Of a stretch of 64,000 nt of DNA, positions 49,540 to 60,851 are shown in pieces (position 1 is the first letter of the stretch; every line of letters starts with the position of its first letter). The notes under the pieces are model-generated. The model did not search any database. It was not told where the DNA came from and saw nothing but the letters and a program-made list of their open reading frames with translations. The position numbers and the translations under genes are program-made. This stretch comes from Pestalotiopsis fici W106-1. Taxonomy: Eukaryota > Ascomycota > Sordariomycetes > Amphisphaeriales > Sporocadaceae. Where the stretch lies: NCBI RefSeq assembly GCF_000516985.1, contig NW_006917100.1, forward strand, positions 795,490-859,489. Reading direction: 5' to 3'.

Positions 49540-51226
49540 TCAAGTAGTGTACCTAAATAGCGGCGACCTATCTCCCATGCGAAAAAGTTCATCCTCAGAA
49601 TACTTGGAGCGGATATCAAGCTCGGACATATTGGCTCTCTTCTTGTTAGACCAGACATAGGATGCCTCTAGGACAAAGGACATGAGCATGCCTGTAACTC
49701 CAAAGGCAATGGCAAGTCCGTAGCCCGTAAAGTAAGAAGGGCTCTCTGAGTCAAAGAACATGTATGACCCGATAATGCCACCAATGTTACCAGTCGCGAT
49801 GACAAAGGCCACACCAATAGCCCTGCGCGACGATGGGGCCAGATTGTTTGCCGCCCATGAGCTGCATGCCGGTTGGACAGGGTAAATACCCATACATGCT
49901 AGGATAACGGCGAACATGCTAGCGCCGACATGGCCAGGCAGGTCTCCCTTGAAGGAGATGATGATACTGTAGCCAACTGCAATCATACCCAATGGGATGG
50001 CGACGAATGGCATGCGCCAATAGAAATGGTCCGAGAGCCGGGCAAAGAAGATGGCGGAAATGGCGCCGGCGATATATGGAGGCACCGTCATCAACTGAGC
50101 ATTGGTGTTGGTGAAGCCCATGGCTTTGGTAATTGATGGGAGTGTAAATTTGTTTCCTATTCCACAGGTTAGTCCGATCATACAGATGTGCCCCAAGACG
50201 AAGGATTCACTCACCATAGGAGCAAGCCGAGATGCAAAGAAGGATGTAAGCCTGACCCCACATGCGAGGGTTTGTGATGACTGCCTTGAAGTCTTGCCAG
50301 TGATGCCCACGCTCGTTTTCTTCCGTGGACCGGCCACCCTGCTTGATGAAAAGCTGTAGCTCGAGGTATCGGATCTGATCCGGGCTGAGCCACCTGTGTG
50401 ATAGACTTGGGGAATCAATGAGAAGTGCAAAGCATGCAACTCCCAGCACGATGGTCAAGATTCCCTCCAAGATAAAGATCCACTGCCATCCGCGAAAACC
50501 TCCAACACCGTCCATCTCGGCGATGCCCGCCGCGAGAAGACCAGAAAAGGCACCCGATAGCGCACTGAAGCAGTAAAATACAGAGATGCGTGTTGCCAAC
50601 TCTTTTGGCATGTACCAGAAAGTGCAGAGGTAAACAGCACCAGGGTAAAAGCCAGCCTCGAGAATACCCAGCATCATGCGAACCACCATGAGTCCGGCAA
50701 AGTTCTTGACGAAGCCATGGCACATCATGATGATGCCCCATGAAGTTACCAGAGCTCCAAGATAAACTGAAGGCCTCTTGAACTTCTTCAGCAGAATATT
50801 GCTGGGAATTTCAAAAAGAATATAGGGGATGAAGAACAATGACAGGGCAATGTTGTATTGTAGACCTGTGAGTCCGAGATCCGTGTTCATGCCCTCAATT
50901 TTGGCATTGCCAATGTTGGCTCGGTCGAGTTGAGAAATCAGGTACAAGACGGATAGCATGGGTACGAGCCGGACATCGACCTGAGAAGAAGTGTTAGCAG
51001 TGCTTGCAAAGAACGAGAATGCTATGAGCGCAGAGGGACATACCTTTCGAACCAATGTCTTGCGGTCCTTGTCGGTAAAGCTCTCGTAAAACGAAGCATC
51101 TTCCGCTGTCAAACCAACGACTCTGATGTTATCAATGGTCCGCACTCCTGAACCCTTGTCCGCGTCACTGCGGCTGTCCTCTTCTCTGTCGCCCACCATT
51201 ACGATTTCAGGCTTGTCTTCCGCCAT
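49540..51226 (-). CDS. MFS transporter, anion:cation symporter family
   Basis: A major-facilitator proton symporter of the Dal5/Tna1 type, whose members take up allantoate, nicotinate, vitamins and similar organic anions. Three exons, 51044-51226, 50215-50980 and 49540-50156, give 521 aa. The N-terminal cytosolic region precedes VRLVPMLSVLYLISQLDRANIGNAKIEG, the family signature in TM1. Later marks are LFFIPYILFEIPSNILLKKF, the conserved LGILEAGFYPGAVYL, a central loop with the HHWQDFKAVITNPRMW segment, and NNLAPSSRRAIGVAFVIATGN. The gene converges with the permease gene (164 bp apart) and diverges from the Zn2Cys6 regulator. Confidence 0.9.
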
Positions 51227-52001
51227 GATTTGCAAAGGTTGGCCGCTGCGAGGTCTTAGTGGACAGATGAAGGCCTAGTTACAATAGAGGCAGAGAAATG
51301 AGCTTCGTTTTCAATGAAAAGAAGTGATGTTGTGGAATGGCCTAGAGCATATCTTGGTCCTGGAGTTTTCAGAATGACAGATAACCCTGTGGTCATCCCT
51401 CATTATATTATACATCTCTTGAATCATGGGCATTGTGACCGTTGGTGCTTGGCGGCTCCAGCGGTATGGTTCTCGGTCTCCTTGGGGCCATGGCCAAGAG
51501 CATGTAGTTTGCGGGGCCCCGCGAAAACCAAGACCTCATACGACAAACTCAACGGTTGGTCTTGTCTTACTAGTCGTGTCGGATTTTGCTCTGATCGGTC
51601 ATGTTTAGAATGGTCATCTTATCTGGCGCCATAGGCAGTCAGGATAGGAGATAGTTCGCGCACACCCTGCCGAGCTGGGTTAGATCTCACCCTCTCCGCA
51701 TTCAGCCCCGGTTCTCTTTCGCTGGCTCCGCTTCCCCGCAGGTCAACCTTCTGTCGTCGGATAAAGATCTGACAGGTCCCTCGCAACCTGGCTGCGTCTG
51801 CGTCTGAATAGTATCCAGGGTGAATGAATGACCGCGGCCCCCATAGCGGTTCTATTCGGCTTCAAGGTCCAATCAGGGATCCTGGCGGTCAACATCACCA
51901 CAACCGTCTGCGAATCAGAGACGTTTCCAGCGTCTTCCATCCCCGAGCCCCAACGAGTCAATGACTTTTGTTCAGATGGCCCGTGATTTTGAAATATTCT
52001 G
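51227..52001. promoter_or_regulatory. Shared upstream region of MFS and regulator genes
   Basis: 775 bp between two divergent genes. GC-rich patches with CCG/CGG triplets occur, but no strong inverted repeat. No further gene is supported. Confidence 0.4.
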
Positions 52002-54441
52002 ATGTCAGAATCAGTCGGTCATGGAGACTCCGGAGAAGGACTCGGAAGCAGCCCGAGTGATGTAGGAACATCCCGGCAAGAGGCGGCGCGAGACCTCGGT
52101 CATGATGGACCTGGTCATGGGAAACGCCCCTTCTCCGGCCTGGTCGGCGGCGCTCGAAAAAAGCGTAAGGGGGTCAAGGTGACACGTGCCTGCGATACCT
52201 GCAAGAGGCGCAAGTCGAGGTGCTCGGGCACGATACCTTGTGACAGCTGCATCAAGCGTGGTCGCCCGCGAGACTGTCACTATCATGCAGAGTATCGTCG
52301 AGGGCAGTTGGTAACACCGGTGCAGTCGACGTTTCCACGCAGTCTCGGCGCCGAGAACCGCGAGTCCACTCCCACGCGACGCCAAGAACGTTCCCCAGAT
52401 TGCAGTACAGCGATCGACACTGATAGCAATGTCAGAATTGAGGCTGCAGTGTCACCTCATACAATGGAGGTCTCGATGAATGCAGTCGATATGCCCGCTC
52501 CCTTGAGCGAGCACAACACCGCTGCGCCGTCTAGAGCCTCACCCGAGCTCGAAGTGGCCGAGATCCAGGGCCAATTATTCGATACAACGTCTGGGCTGGC
52601 GTTCGTACATAGAGCCTTTCGAAGGCTATCTCAGAGTCACACCCATCAAGTCAGTCGGCCGCTGCCTGACTTTGCCGGTGAAGCTGAGAATGAAGAGAGC
52701 CCGACCTTGACTGTAGGCGACAAGCCGATTGGAGTCATTAGTCCGGGAGACGTGGAACTCCCGACGATGAAGAGAGCCCTTGAGCTGGTCTATCTGTACT
52801 TTGATGTTTGCATTGCCACGTATCGCTTTCTTCATCTCCCGACGGTCGAAAAATGGCTGCAGGTAATGCTCAATAACAGAAGAGAGGGACTGCAGTTACA
52901 CCAGGGACTTGGCCGTGCCAAAGCCGCAATCCTTCTCACCATGTTGGCAATCGCAACCGCGCACGAAGAAAAAGCATCCGGCCATTTCCAACAGGACGAG
53001 GCAGCTTCAATGAGTCGCATCGACAGCTTGTTTTCTACTGCTAGCTTCTTGATCCAACACGAGACGGCCCGGCCCACCCTAGAGTCAGCACAGGCACGCG
53101 TTATACAAGTAATCTATCTGCTCACGACGTCGCGGATGAACCAAGCCTGGTATACCTTTGGCACAGCCATTCAGCTCATATCTGCTCTGGGTCTGCACCG
53201 AAAATCTGGAAAGAGACGCCTCGATGCGTCCACCGAGAACTACATTGTTGTCCAGTGCCGAAGAAGAACCTTTTGGACAGCCTATATTCTCGACAAGTAT
53301 CTCGGCGTCATATTCGGTCGACCGAGGCATTACAACGATGACGAAATAGATCAAGAGATGCCAGACAGTATAAACGACGAAGATATGACTCCCAATGGAG
53401 TTAAGGACGGATACAAGCGCGGCAGAAAGGATTGTGCCACAGATGCACTCATATTCCATTCAAAGATAGCGTCAATTCTAAGTGATGCTGCCAAGACTGT
53501 TTACTCTATAAAACAAATACCCCGACAAGACCGCATTGCTGCCGCCAATCGTTTGAGTCAAGAGCTGCGACAGTGGAAGTCATCTCTGCCGCCCCATCTA
53601 GGCTCCATCTCCCCTTCAAGCTTGATACCCAGATTTCGGCGTCAAGCGACGACACTCAAGATTGCTTATTCGCACGCCACCATGCACGTCAACCGATTGT
53701 TCCTGTTGGGCCGCATGAGTGCCGGAAGTGAAACACAGATTCGAGAAGCAATCATTGCTGCCAACACCGTGCTGGAAACAGTGGATGAGATGGTCGCCGA
53801 AGGCGGGACAATATTTCACGCCTTCTGGTGGACTCACTATGTCACCTTTTGTGCCCTCGCTATTGTCTATGCTTGGGAAATCCAGTCTCGAAAAGGCCAC
53901 CTAGATCTCTTCCCTGACAATAGCATAGACCGTGCTGATCTCATGGAGCTGGCAGACCGCTGCCAACGGCATCTAGCCCAGGCCACTGCTTCCAACTCAC
54001 CTAGTAGGAGATATGCATTAATTCTGGATAAGCTGCGAAAGGAGGTGACACGAAGTGGCTTGAGTAGTGACGACCAATCTGGAAGCACGCAAACTCATCG
54101 AAATCTGACTAGTATCACGTCACCGCATGCCGCTTTCCCGGGATCTGCACATATAGCTAGGCCCAATGGCCAGGACGGCTCATACAGTCTCGGAATCAAC
54201 GTGTCGAGCCCACAAACCAATTTTGGCCAACCGCTTGACGGAGTAAACTGGTCTATCCAGGACTGGCAGAGCGAGGACTGGCTGAATCTTGACTCAATGG
54301 TAAGAAAAAGAATAAAACGCAACGAGTTTCACGCAGCTAACAATTACCCTGCAGGCTTTCGGGACTTTTCCTGACAATCAAGATGCTCCATTCATATGGC
54401 AAACAGGTCAGGCGGTACAAAATCTGATTCCACATTCCTGA
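52002..54441 (+). CDS. Zn2Cys6 transcription factor (fungal-specific)
   Basis: Probable pathway regulator. Exons 52002-54299 and 54355-54441 give 794 aa; the 55-bp terminal intron joins ...LDSM to AFGTFPDNQDAP. The Zn2Cys6 binuclear cluster uses C64, C67, C74, C80, C83 and C92 with the classical 2-6-5-2-8 spacing, preceded by a basic patch (ARKKRKGVKVTR). The middle homology region (fungal_trans) runs from about 260 to 480: ELVYLYFDVCIATYRFLH, AWYTFGTAIQLISALGLH and RRRTFWTAYILDKYLGVIFGRP. The C-terminus is Ser/Gln/Asp-rich and acidic, fitting an activation region. Its central place between the transporter and reductase genes argues for local control. Confidence 0.92.
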
Positions 54442-54679
54442 TTTGAGGAGGAAATACTTGTAAAGATTAACGAAATGAAATGAACAAACAGAGTGAAGGA
54501 TGAGATACATGATCTAAGTAATGAAATCAATCCACTAAGGCCAAGGTGCACTAGAAATTTTATATATGAAACAATCACATGTCGAAGTCAGTAAAAGCCT
54601 AAGTGATGTATTTGATTACATGTTTATTTATACCATTTCTATTTTAGACCCTGAGACAGCTGAGACCGAGCCATTCAAT

Positions 54680-55706
54680 TTACACGTTAAACTTTTGCAA
54701 GTTTTCAGGTGCAGCCTCCTTGGCTATCCTCTTGACGGTATCCTCGCCAAGCTCCTCAAAAATGTCATAGCCCCATCTCGACTGGACGTTGAAGCGCTTG
54801 TGCTTCTCCAGAGCATTAATGGCAGCAAAGTTCTCGGCGGAGAGCTCCTGCACCTTGAGGTTGGACTCGATCCGGCTCGCCGTGACGCTCTTGCTGAGGG
54901 CCACGGTGCCGCGCTGCACGGCCCACGACAGCACGAGCTGCGCCGTGTCGAGGCCCGTGGCCGCGGCCAGGTCCTTGACCTTGGCGTCGTCAATGACCTT
55001 GGGCTCGCCCGTCTGGTTGTTGCCCAGGGGCGAGTAGGCCTCGATCAGGATGTTCTTGGACTTGCAAAACTCGACCAGGGCCGGCTGCTGCAGGTACGGG
55101 TGCGCCTCGATCTGGTTCACCGCGGGCACGACTTTGGTCTTGGAGAGCAGGTCTTGCAGCTTGTTGACGGTAAAGTTGCACACGCCAATGGCCTTGGTCT
55201 TGCCCGTGGCGAGAAGCTTCTCCATGGCGGCGTAGGTCTCGACGTAATCAATGTCTGCGAGGCTGAACACTCCTTCCTTGTCAAGGGGAAACCACTTGTC
55301 GCTAGGCTCGAAAGCACTACAAAATGTTAACATTCAGTGTACCAGCTAAGGCAGGTTTATATTTGACTTACACTGGCCAGTGAATCAAGTATAGATCAAC
55401 ATAGTCGGTTCCAAGATCCGCCAGCGTCTTGTCCAGGGCCGCCTCGACATCCTCCGGCTTGTGCTTTGTATTCCACAACTTGCCAGTGATGAAAATGTCT
55501 GACCGCGGCACGCCGCTCTGCTTGATACCCTCGCCGACTGCAGCTTCGTTGCGGTAGATGGCAGCACAGTCAATGTGTCGGTAACCAGTCTTGAGCGCTG
55601 TCTTGACAGCCTCAATGACCTCGTGGTTGGGTGCTTGCCACGTGCCGAATCCAACTGCAGGGATCTTGGCGCCCGTGTTGAGGGTGAAGTGGGTGGGCAG
55701 AGGCAT
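54680..55706 (-). CDS. Aldo-keto reductase
   Basis: An NADPH-dependent carbonyl reductase with a TIM-barrel fold, related to yeast Gcy1/Ypr1 and D-xylose/glycerol reductases. Exons 55372-55706 and 54680-55316 give 323 aa. The catalytic tetrad is complete: D46 and Y51 in [12 protein letters not shown]76 in ITGKLWN and H109 in LYLIHWPV. Later signatures are [30 protein letters not shown] and the cofactor loop [18 protein letters not shown]. The start at 55706 gives [19 protein letters not shown], the usual N-terminal hairpin. It diverges from the NRPS-like gene with a 790-bp shared region, so it may reduce the aldehyde released by that enzyme (inference). Confidence 0.94.
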
Positions 55707-56497
55707 GATGAACAAGGACCTATGGATAGTATACTTGAAGCTGGCTGAAGGCGTTCTGGATGAAAAGCTTCAACGAAGGTGAGTTGTGTGTATGTACAAA
55801 TTTGCCCAAGACTGAATTCACCACGAAGCAACGTCGACTTTTTGTCTACGATGACGATGGGGAAGCGGGACGCTGGTCGCTCATCTCGGATAACGAGAGC
55901 TCTCATCGGGACCGGTGCAACGGGATATCCCCTCCGTGACCGGCTCCGCAGGTTGTTACGGACCTCTTCCGTGCTTCTCCGGCTCCTGCCCCGGATTTGT
56001 CTTGCATAATTATGCATCGTGACCCCTGGCGATACGGATTTCAATTTGATTGGCTATAAGGCTTGGCGGATACTGCTATGATTGGTCGCTATTCTAGCAA
56101 TAGTAGACCCACACTCGCGCTCACATCGTCATGCGACTTTTCATGGTCAATTCAAGCTTTCGCCAGCTAAGATTCATTCCAATGCCAATTTAGGAAGTAC
56201 GACCATCTTAGCCAGGTCTCTGTGGAGGCTTCTATTAGTTTTCGGCTCAGGGTCATGGTCATTAGTAAATCCGAGCGTGCTGGTGTGCGGCTTTGAAATA
56301 CCGAGCCATCTCCAGCCAAGTTGGCATCGATTTACGGTTAGAATCATCGGGACTAGGCAAATCAGCCAAGTCAATACTGTATCTTTCCTTTCTACTACCA
56401 AGACTTATCAATCGAAGCCTTTGTTTCCTGGACTACCACTCACTTGTCCATGCCTCCATTCGCGGTGCCAGCCATAGATTCCTATCAATAAGCTCTC
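55707..56497. promoter_or_regulatory. Shared promoter of AKR and A-T-R-kinase genes with CGG/CCG inverted repeats
   Basis: A GC-rich patch contains CGG-N7-CCG at 55959-55971 and TCCGG-N8-CCGGA at 55978-55995. Zn2Cys6 proteins commonly bind inverted CGG triplets, so these are candidate sites for the regulator at 52002-54441. The match is by pattern only. No TATA box was assigned. Confidence 0.35.
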
Positions 56498-59400
56498 ATG
56501 GCACCAACCGCAGCCGTCGCAACTCCTTGGAGTGCGACTAATCTTTCGAAGAATGCTTTTGACCTGTCATCCAAAAGCCAGAGCTCCGCAACAACACAAC
56601 ACATTGAAATAGATGATTCCTCACTCCAAACCGTCGATGCATTGGTTCGATCGCGGGCAACAGCCTTCCCACATGTCCCGATTGTGTCCTATCCGACGAC
56701 AGGAGTAGACTATGTGGACTATACTTTTCAGCAGCTAGACGTCTTTGCCTACAGAACGGCCAAACATCTCGAGTCGAGCATCCCAACTAGGACGAGCTCC
56801 AACACCAAGAGGACCGTTGTCGCCATGATGGGACCGTCGAATCTAGAGTACCTCATCACGATGATGGCCCTCATGAAGGCCGGTCATACTATCTTGTTCT
56901 TGTCGACTCGTATACCCGCAATCGCGGTCGAGTCTCTGGTGAAGACGACTGGTGTAACATACATGATTGCAGATCCAAAGTACCTGCAGACAGCGGCCAC
57001 TGTCAAGGAACAGTTGCCAGATTTGCAGGTGCTAGACATGCCCAAGCGCAACATATTCGAGTTCCCAGTCGAGGTACATGTCGACACGCAAATGGACGGT
57101 GCACTTGACCCGTCCGTTGAGACAAATGAGATCGTCTATATCATCCACTCGAGTGGTAAGTCGTCCAGGATATGATTCTTTTGAAAGAAAAAAAAATTAA
57201 GTATTCTTAGGATCCACGGGGTTGCCCAAACCAATTTATCAGGTGCAGAGTGCCGCCCTGTCCAATTATGCTTCAAACATGGACATGAAGGCCTTCATCA
57301 CCCTTCCTCTGTACCACAACCATGGAATCTGTAACTTGTATCGTGCAATGTGGTGTCGCAAGTCGATCCATCTCTACAACGCAGATTTGCCACTCACCAG
57401 CGATTTGCTCATCAAAATTATGCGCAAGCACAAGTTTGAGATCTTTTACGGTGTTCCATACGCATTGAAGCTTCTAGCAGAGACTCCCGAGGGTCTGGAC
57501 CTGTTAGCACAGCTCAAAACCGTCATGTACGGTGGCTCAGCCTGCCCCGACGATCTGGGTAACCTGCTTGTCGACCACGGAGTCAATCTCATCAGTCATT
57601 ATGGAGCGTGAGTTGTCCCAATGCTTGTGCTTGCATACTGTGCTGACATACCGCAAAACAGGACCGAGGTTGGCCAGCTCATGACTTCCTTCCGCCCTGC
57701 TGGTGACAAGGCATGGAATTATGTGCGTGAGAATGAAAAGCTCTCGCCCTTTCTCTTCTGGATGCCACAGGGTCCGAACTTGTTTGAATGCTGTGTTCGC
57801 GAGGGATGGCCGGCCAAGACTGCCACCAACATGGAAGACGGCTCATACAGGACAAAAGACTTATTTGAGCCTCATCCGACCGTCCCGCGTGCCTGGAAAT
57901 ACATTGCTCGGCTTGATGACACGATCGTCCTGGTGAATGGCGAAAAGTTCAACCCGGTAGCTACTGAAGGGACGATCCGGTCATCCAAACTCGTAACCGA
58001 GACAGTTATATTTGGTGCCCAACAACCATACCTGGGTGCTCTAATTGTTCCGTCGCAAGCGACGGTTGGTAAATCACCAGCCGAAGTCTTGGATGCCATC
58101 TGGCCAGTAGTTGAGTCTGCACAAGAAGGGAATGACTCCTTCGCCAAATTGTCTAAAGAGATGATCGTCATCTTGCCCCACGGTACTGACTATCCTCGCA
58201 CTGACAAGGGCAGCGTCATTCGACAAGCCTTCTACAAGACATTTTCCAAAGAGATTGAAACGGCATACGACATCTCCAACAGTTCTAGCGAGGACGCACG
58301 CGTTATGTCAAGTGAAGAGCTTCGACAGCATCTTCGTAGCTTGGTCGTGAAGACTCTGCCAGATGTACAGTTCGATGACGACACAGACTTCTTTGGTCTG
58401 GGACTGGACTCGTTGCAGGCTATTCAGATTCGCTCTGGCGTGATGAGATCTGTCAAGACCGCCAACAAGGTAACGCAGAATGTCGTGTTTGATCACCCAT
58501 CGATCAGCAAGCTCGCTGCATATCTGCTGGGTGAGACTTCTGCTTCCAGTGACTCGGACGGCAGTCTCGAGGCTGAAATGCAAGCTCTTGTTGAGAAATA
58601 CGGCGACTTTGCACCGCAGCCGCAGGTAGGCGGACACTCTGTTGTTGTGACAGGTGCAACTGGTTCGTTGGGTGCTCACATTGTGGCCAAATTGGTCAAG
58701 GATCCGACTGTGGAAAAGGTGTACTGTCTTGTGCGAGCCAAAGACACAGCCAGTGCATTGAAGCGGACCGTGGAGTCCATGATGCTGCGCAAGGTATACC
58801 ACGATTTATCGCTTTCCGAACGTCGCAAAATTGTCTCGTATCCCTCGGACTTTTCTCACGCAGACTTGGGGTTGGATGCCGCAGCATATCGAGAGATCAG
58901 CTCCAGTCTCCGTGCCGTCATTCACTCAGCATGGTCCGTCAACTTCAATCTCAAGCTATCCAGTTTTGAAAGAGACAATATCGCCGGAGTCAAGAATCTT
59001 ATCAACCTTTGTCAGAAGGGAGCGGCTGCATTCAACTTCTGTTCCTCAGTTAGTGCTGTAGCCCGCCACCCCGATGCTGACGGACCGGTCCCAGAGATCG
59101 CCCCCAAGCCGGAGTGGGCACAGGGCATGGGTTATGCTCAGTCCAAGTCGGTGGCGGAGACTTTGTGCGCAAAAGCAGGCGAGCAGGCCGGCATCCCCGT
59201 CAGAGTTCTTCGAATCGGACAGATTGTGGCCGATACAGCACACGGTGTCTGGAACGCAACCGAGGGTGTTCCCATGGTAATCCAAACAGCACTCACTGTT
59301 GGTGCTCTGCCGCGCCTGAGGGAAGACCCGTCTTGGCTTCCAGTGGATGTCGTTGCGCAAGGCGTCGCCGAGATTTCTCTTTCTCATGCTCAGAATGCAT

Positions 59401-60311
59401 TCACCAATGTGACAAATCACAAGACTTTTAGTTGGCAGAATGACCTCTTGCCTGCACTCCGTGAAGCTGGTCTCAAGTTTGAGGAGGTTGAGCCAAAGGA
59501 GTGGGTTCGAAGGCTGAGAGCCTCTAATCCAGACCCGGTGCTTAATCCTCCCATCAAGCTCGTCGAGTTCTTTGCCGGCAAGTATGACAAGGATGAATTT
59601 GCGCCTTCCAAGCAGTATTCAACCAGTACAGCCCGATCTATTTCTTCAAGCTTGGATCAGGGCTGGACGCTTGATCAGGACTTTGTAAAGAAGTTTGTGA
59701 GTCAGTTCCTGTCGGATTCATGGAAGACAAAGGAGGCGGCTCCGGCCAACGAGCCCTTTAACACCCAGCGCAAGACTGTGATTGTAATCACTGGTCCATG
59801 CGGCTCGGGCAAGTCCAGTCTCGCAACCGAGATCAGCAGACACCTGGGAGCACCTTTCGTGGAGGGCGATTCTTTGCACAGCAAAACCGCCGTTGACTCC
59901 ATGCGCAGCGGTGTCACCTTGGCCGACGACCAGCGCTGGCCCTGGCTGGCGCGCATCAACCGGCGTGTTGAGGAGGAGCTTTACGATTTGGGCTGGGATT
60001 CCGCTGTCGTAAGCTGCTCGAGTCTCAAGAAGAGTTACCGTGATGCTCTAAGGCAGGTTGGCCAGGCGCGGCCCGGTAGTCCGAGGGTCGTCTTCCTTGA
60101 TCTTCAGTGCTGCCCGGAAACACTGGTGAGCAGACTGGCTAGTCGTGGGGGTCATTATATGAAGGCAGAGATGGTGCAGAGCCAGATTGATGCAAAGGAA
60201 GGAATTGCTACCGATGAAGTGGATGTTTACCCTGTTGACGCGGAAAAGGAACTGGGTACAGTGATAAAGGAGGCAAAAGGCTTCCTCAGGCAGCTTGACT
60301 TGGTAGATTGA
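56498..60311 (+). CDS. NRPS-like adenylation-thiolation-reductase enzyme fused to a gluconokinase-like kinase
   Basis: Three exons, 56498-57155, 57211-57607 and 57662-60311, give 1,234 aa. The A domain (about 45-560) has IIHSSG-STGLPKP (split by intron 1), YGATEVG (split by intron 2), YRTKDLF with Lys where Gly is usual, and TDYPRTDKGSV with the catalytic Lys. The carrier domain has FFGLGLDSLQA with the phosphopantetheine Ser near 602. The thioester-reductase domain starts at VVVTGATGSLGAHIV (about 676) and has GYAQSK as its Tyr-x3-Lys (about 843). From about 1058 to the end, in the same exon, lies a full-length gluconokinase (GntK) homologue: ITGPCGSGKSS, FVEGDSLHSK, GVTLADDQRWPWL, VSCSSLKKSYRDALR, SRGGHYMKAEMVQSQ. 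A-T-R enzymes activate an acid and release it as aldehyde or alcohol. The fused kinase differs from GntK at substrate-loop residues, so its substrate is unknown. Confidence 0.93.
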
Positions 60312-60851
60312 GTGAATGCTGGTTTCGTTTTTGTTATATATCTTGGATACCTAGGTAGGTAGATTAGGGCAGGAGTTTTTGCCGAAATAATTTTGGTCTA
60401 TATTTTTCATCATTGCTCCCGCTGTCCTGGAAATCTTATGCAGTGAGCGATTGAGGGTGCGTTTGTACCTACCTAGGTTAGGTAGGTAGATAGGTGAAAG
60501 AACGGAAGCATATCAGAGGAAAATTAACTAACTTTTTTTTTTTTTTTTTTTTTATATATATGGTGAATAGTAAATACTGCCAATCATCCACGGGAGGTGT
60601 ACCACATAGCAAAAAGATAGACTAGATACCATGTAGATAGATAGAGATGAGAAATGTTTGTTGAGATACCTACCTGTTGTCCTCAATCAAAATAAGGATG
60701 AAATAAGGACAAAATGGTCCGGCTTGGCCATAAGCTTGTGGCTGCAGCCTGATGTCATTAGCAAAACCCCACTAACGATTCGGCGCGTTCCTGTCGGCCA
60801 GGGCCTGTAACCAAGACATCATTGAGAAGGTCCAGGGACGTTCCCACTTTG
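60312..60851. other. Intergenic with low-complexity tracts
   Basis: It holds a T21 run at 60533-60553 followed by TATATATA, and several copies of the palindromic motif CCTAGGTAGG (near 60349-60358 and 60468-60490). The 3' flank of the cluster enzyme and the APP1 upstream region lie here. No gene is supported. Confidence 0.55.
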
